Positions 62,754-64,000 of a DNA stretch of 64,000 nucleotides are shown here, in pieces; positions within the stretch are counted from its first letter, which is position 1; each line of letters starts with the position of its first letter. This DNA is from Promethearchaeota archaeon Loki_b31 (GTDB taxonomy: Archaea > Asgardarchaeota > Lokiarchaeia > Sigyniarchaeales > SOKP01). The position numbers and the translations under genes were made by a program. Where the stretch lies: NCBI GenBank assembly GCA_005222975.1, contig NJBI01000003.1:62001-126000 (forward strand), given 5' to 3'. Below the pieces are notes generated by a model. That model saw only the letters and a program-made list of their open reading frames with translations. It did no database searches and was not told the origin of the DNA.

Positions 62754-64000
62754 TTATGAAGTAAAGGGGATAAGTATTAATAAATAAAGGCATGAAATTC
62801 CAATATGAATAAATGCAAACATAGCTCCTGTTTTTAACAACCTTTTGAATCCTAAATTTTCAACGCCACTATCTTTAGCTACTTTAAGCGTCATCATGTC
62901 TGCAGCAGCCCCAGAAGGTAGAATGTTTCCCCCTATATTTACAGCAACGATAAAGGCAAATAGTAGAGGTATTGCTGGAAAAGCAAATTCCTCTATTAAA
63001 ACGTCTATAATTGGCAAAAAGATAAGAGCTATTGGGGTGTTTGCAACGAAGCCTGACAGTAGGCTAACAAGAATAAGGATTATAAAAACTGTTAATATAG
63101 GTCCAAAAGATTCGAAAGGAATCAAAGCAATAATGTCACGAAATCCAGCTTGCAGCATGCAATTAATAACCACATACATGGAAATGAAAAAGAATATAAT
63201 TTCCCATTCAACATCTTTTAAGATTTTTCCCATTGGTTTCTTAGTATATTTTCCATTGACTAAAACTAATATTACTGCTGAAATTGCAGCTGTAAGATAT
63301 AATAATGGCAAAATAACAAATAAGGCAATTGTAACGATTATCGCAAAGCTATTAAAGTAAAACATTTTTTTATTTTTGATCATAACATCTGTACTTATTA
63401 GTTCTAACACGTATTCTTTCTGTTGCTCTTCAATTCTTGGCTCTTTTGAAAGCATTAATTTATCTATTAGAAATATGGTTAAAAACAACAATGCAAAAGA
63501 AAAAACCCAGAAATATTGGATAAAAAAGACCGTATCAAGTGCAAACCAAGTAGAAATAATGATATTTTCTCCGCTTGAGAAGGGCGTAATAATAGAACCG
63601 ATATTAATACAAATTGTCATTCCTAATAAGTAAGTACCCGCTCTTATTTTTAAAAAATGACAAAGGCGAACGACTATAGGTGCTAAAATAATAACCACGA
63701 CTACATCACTGATAACGGCTGCCAATAATGTAGTAATTACACAAAGTAGATAAAGAAAATATCGTTGATTTCCTTTTGAAATTTTAAAAATCTTTACAGC
63801 TAGATATTCTAACACATTTGAATCTTGAGCAATTTTAGATATAATACTCATGCTCATTATAATAATTATTGCTTGCCATTCAATAGATAATACGAAATTA
63901 TCAAACCAATTTTCAAAATTTAATGGTACTTCCAAAACCAAACCAGTCACAAAAGCCGCTACGAACATAGAAATCAAGGAAACTGCTACGAAATCAACAT
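62754..64000 (-). CDS. Ion/anion permease (ArsB/NhaD-type IT superfamily), start outside window
   Basis: The frame stays open to the window edge (VDFVAVS precedes the internal TTG at 63977), so the gene starts beyond 64000. About 415 residues are visible, with around ten or eleven membrane helices and the two re-entrant-like motifs of the family: TPFSSGENIIIS in the first half and GGNILPSGAAADM in the second. Related proteins are arsenite pumps, sodium/proton antiporters and dicarboxylate carriers. The substrate is not predictable. It converges on the GDH cluster. Confidence 0.8.
   Translation of the reverse strand, partial: VDFVAVSLISMFVAAFVTGLVLEVPLNFENWFDNFVLSIEWQAIIIIMSMSIISKIAQDSNVLEYLAVKIFKISKGNQRYFLYLLCVITTLLAAVISDVVVVIILAPIVVRLCHFLKIRAGTYLLGMTICINIGSIITPFSSGENIIISTWFALDTVFFIQYFWVFSFALLFLTIFLIDKLMLSKEPRIEEQQKEYVLELISTDVMIKNKKMFYFNSFAIIVTIALFVILPLLYLTAAISAVILVLVNGKYTKKPMGKILKDVEWEIIFFFISMYVVINCMLQAGFRDIIALIPFESFGPILTVFIILILVSLLSGFVANTPIALIFLPIIDVLIEEFAFPAIPLLFAFIVAVNIGGNILPSGAAADMMTLKVAKDSGVENLGFKRLLKTGAMFAFIHIGISCLYLLILIPFTS

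Noticed and set aside
1..64000. CRISPR array or tRNA/rRNA genes
   Set aside because: No regularly spaced repeats and no recognisable tRNA or rRNA sequence were found by reading both strands.

Overview
The window reads as a chromosomal piece of an AT-rich archaeon, most likely an Asgard archaeon of the Lokiarchaeia/Prometheoarchaeum type. The sequence evidence is a Rab/Arf-like small GTPase next to HEAT and leucine-rich-repeat proteins, archaeal regulators (AbrB-PhoU, Lrp/AsnC, stand-alone AsnC ligand-binding domain), GGTG(A)-type ribosome binding sites, frequent TTG/GTG starts, and many anaerobic Fe-S and acyl-CoA enzymes. The lineage is inferred from content; no rRNA or tRNA gene was seen.

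Layout. 0-0.6 kb: 3' end of an IS4-like transposase, richer in GC than its surroundings. 0.8-7.5 kb: sugar and sulfate ester catabolism (fucose-isomerase-like protein, sulfatase, uroporphyrinogen-decarboxylase-like protein, MFS carrier, amidohydrolase). 7.7-11.2 kb: HEAT protein, small GTPase, winged-helix/coiled-coil protein, HEAT-LRR protein. 11.3-18.3 kb: ThDP enzyme, zinc alcohol dehydrogenase, acyl-CoA synthetase broken by a frameshift, acyl-CoA dehydrogenase, enoyl-CoA hydratase. 18.4-26.6 kb: DUF1846 protein and pyrimidine biosynthesis (pyrG, carA, carB). 27.4-27.8 kb: a candidate structured RNA ending in a hairpin plus T17. 27.8-48 kb: PAP2 phosphatase, PhoU-like regulator, heterodimeric ABC exporter, SDR, GNAT, glutamine synthetase, Fe-S oxidoreductases, ABC-2 transporter, GH20 hexosaminidase, Lrp regulator, several small zinc-ribbon or membrane proteins, an ARPP-1-like protein, a HAD phosphatase remnant, short repeats and hairpins. 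48.5-52 kb: oligoendopeptidase F and fused GMP synthetase. 52.3-62.7 kb: three intact glutamate dehydrogenases, one glutamate dehydrogenase remnant, and between them an operon NuoE / NuoF-GltD fusion / NuoG-like ferredoxin subunit / FMN-type glutamate-synthase-like protein. 62.8-64 kb: an ion permease running off the end.

How it fits together. The right end is the most distinctive part. An NADH diaphorase module of the Nuo/Hyd type is physically fused to an NADPH-type GltD flavoprotein and encoded with a GltB-like FMN protein that has no glutaminase domain. This suggests a multi-flavin redox complex linking NADH, NADPH and ferredoxin-like clusters to glutamate or another substrate, embedded among glutamate dehydrogenases. 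The operon is flanked by two related copies of a glutamate dehydrogenase 5' region, one of them in a pseudogene. A second theme is translation starts: at least four genes have no ATG/GTG/TTG in a position that preserves their conserved N-terminus, and near-cognate codons (ATT, ATA, CTG) sit at the right distance after a ribosome binding site.
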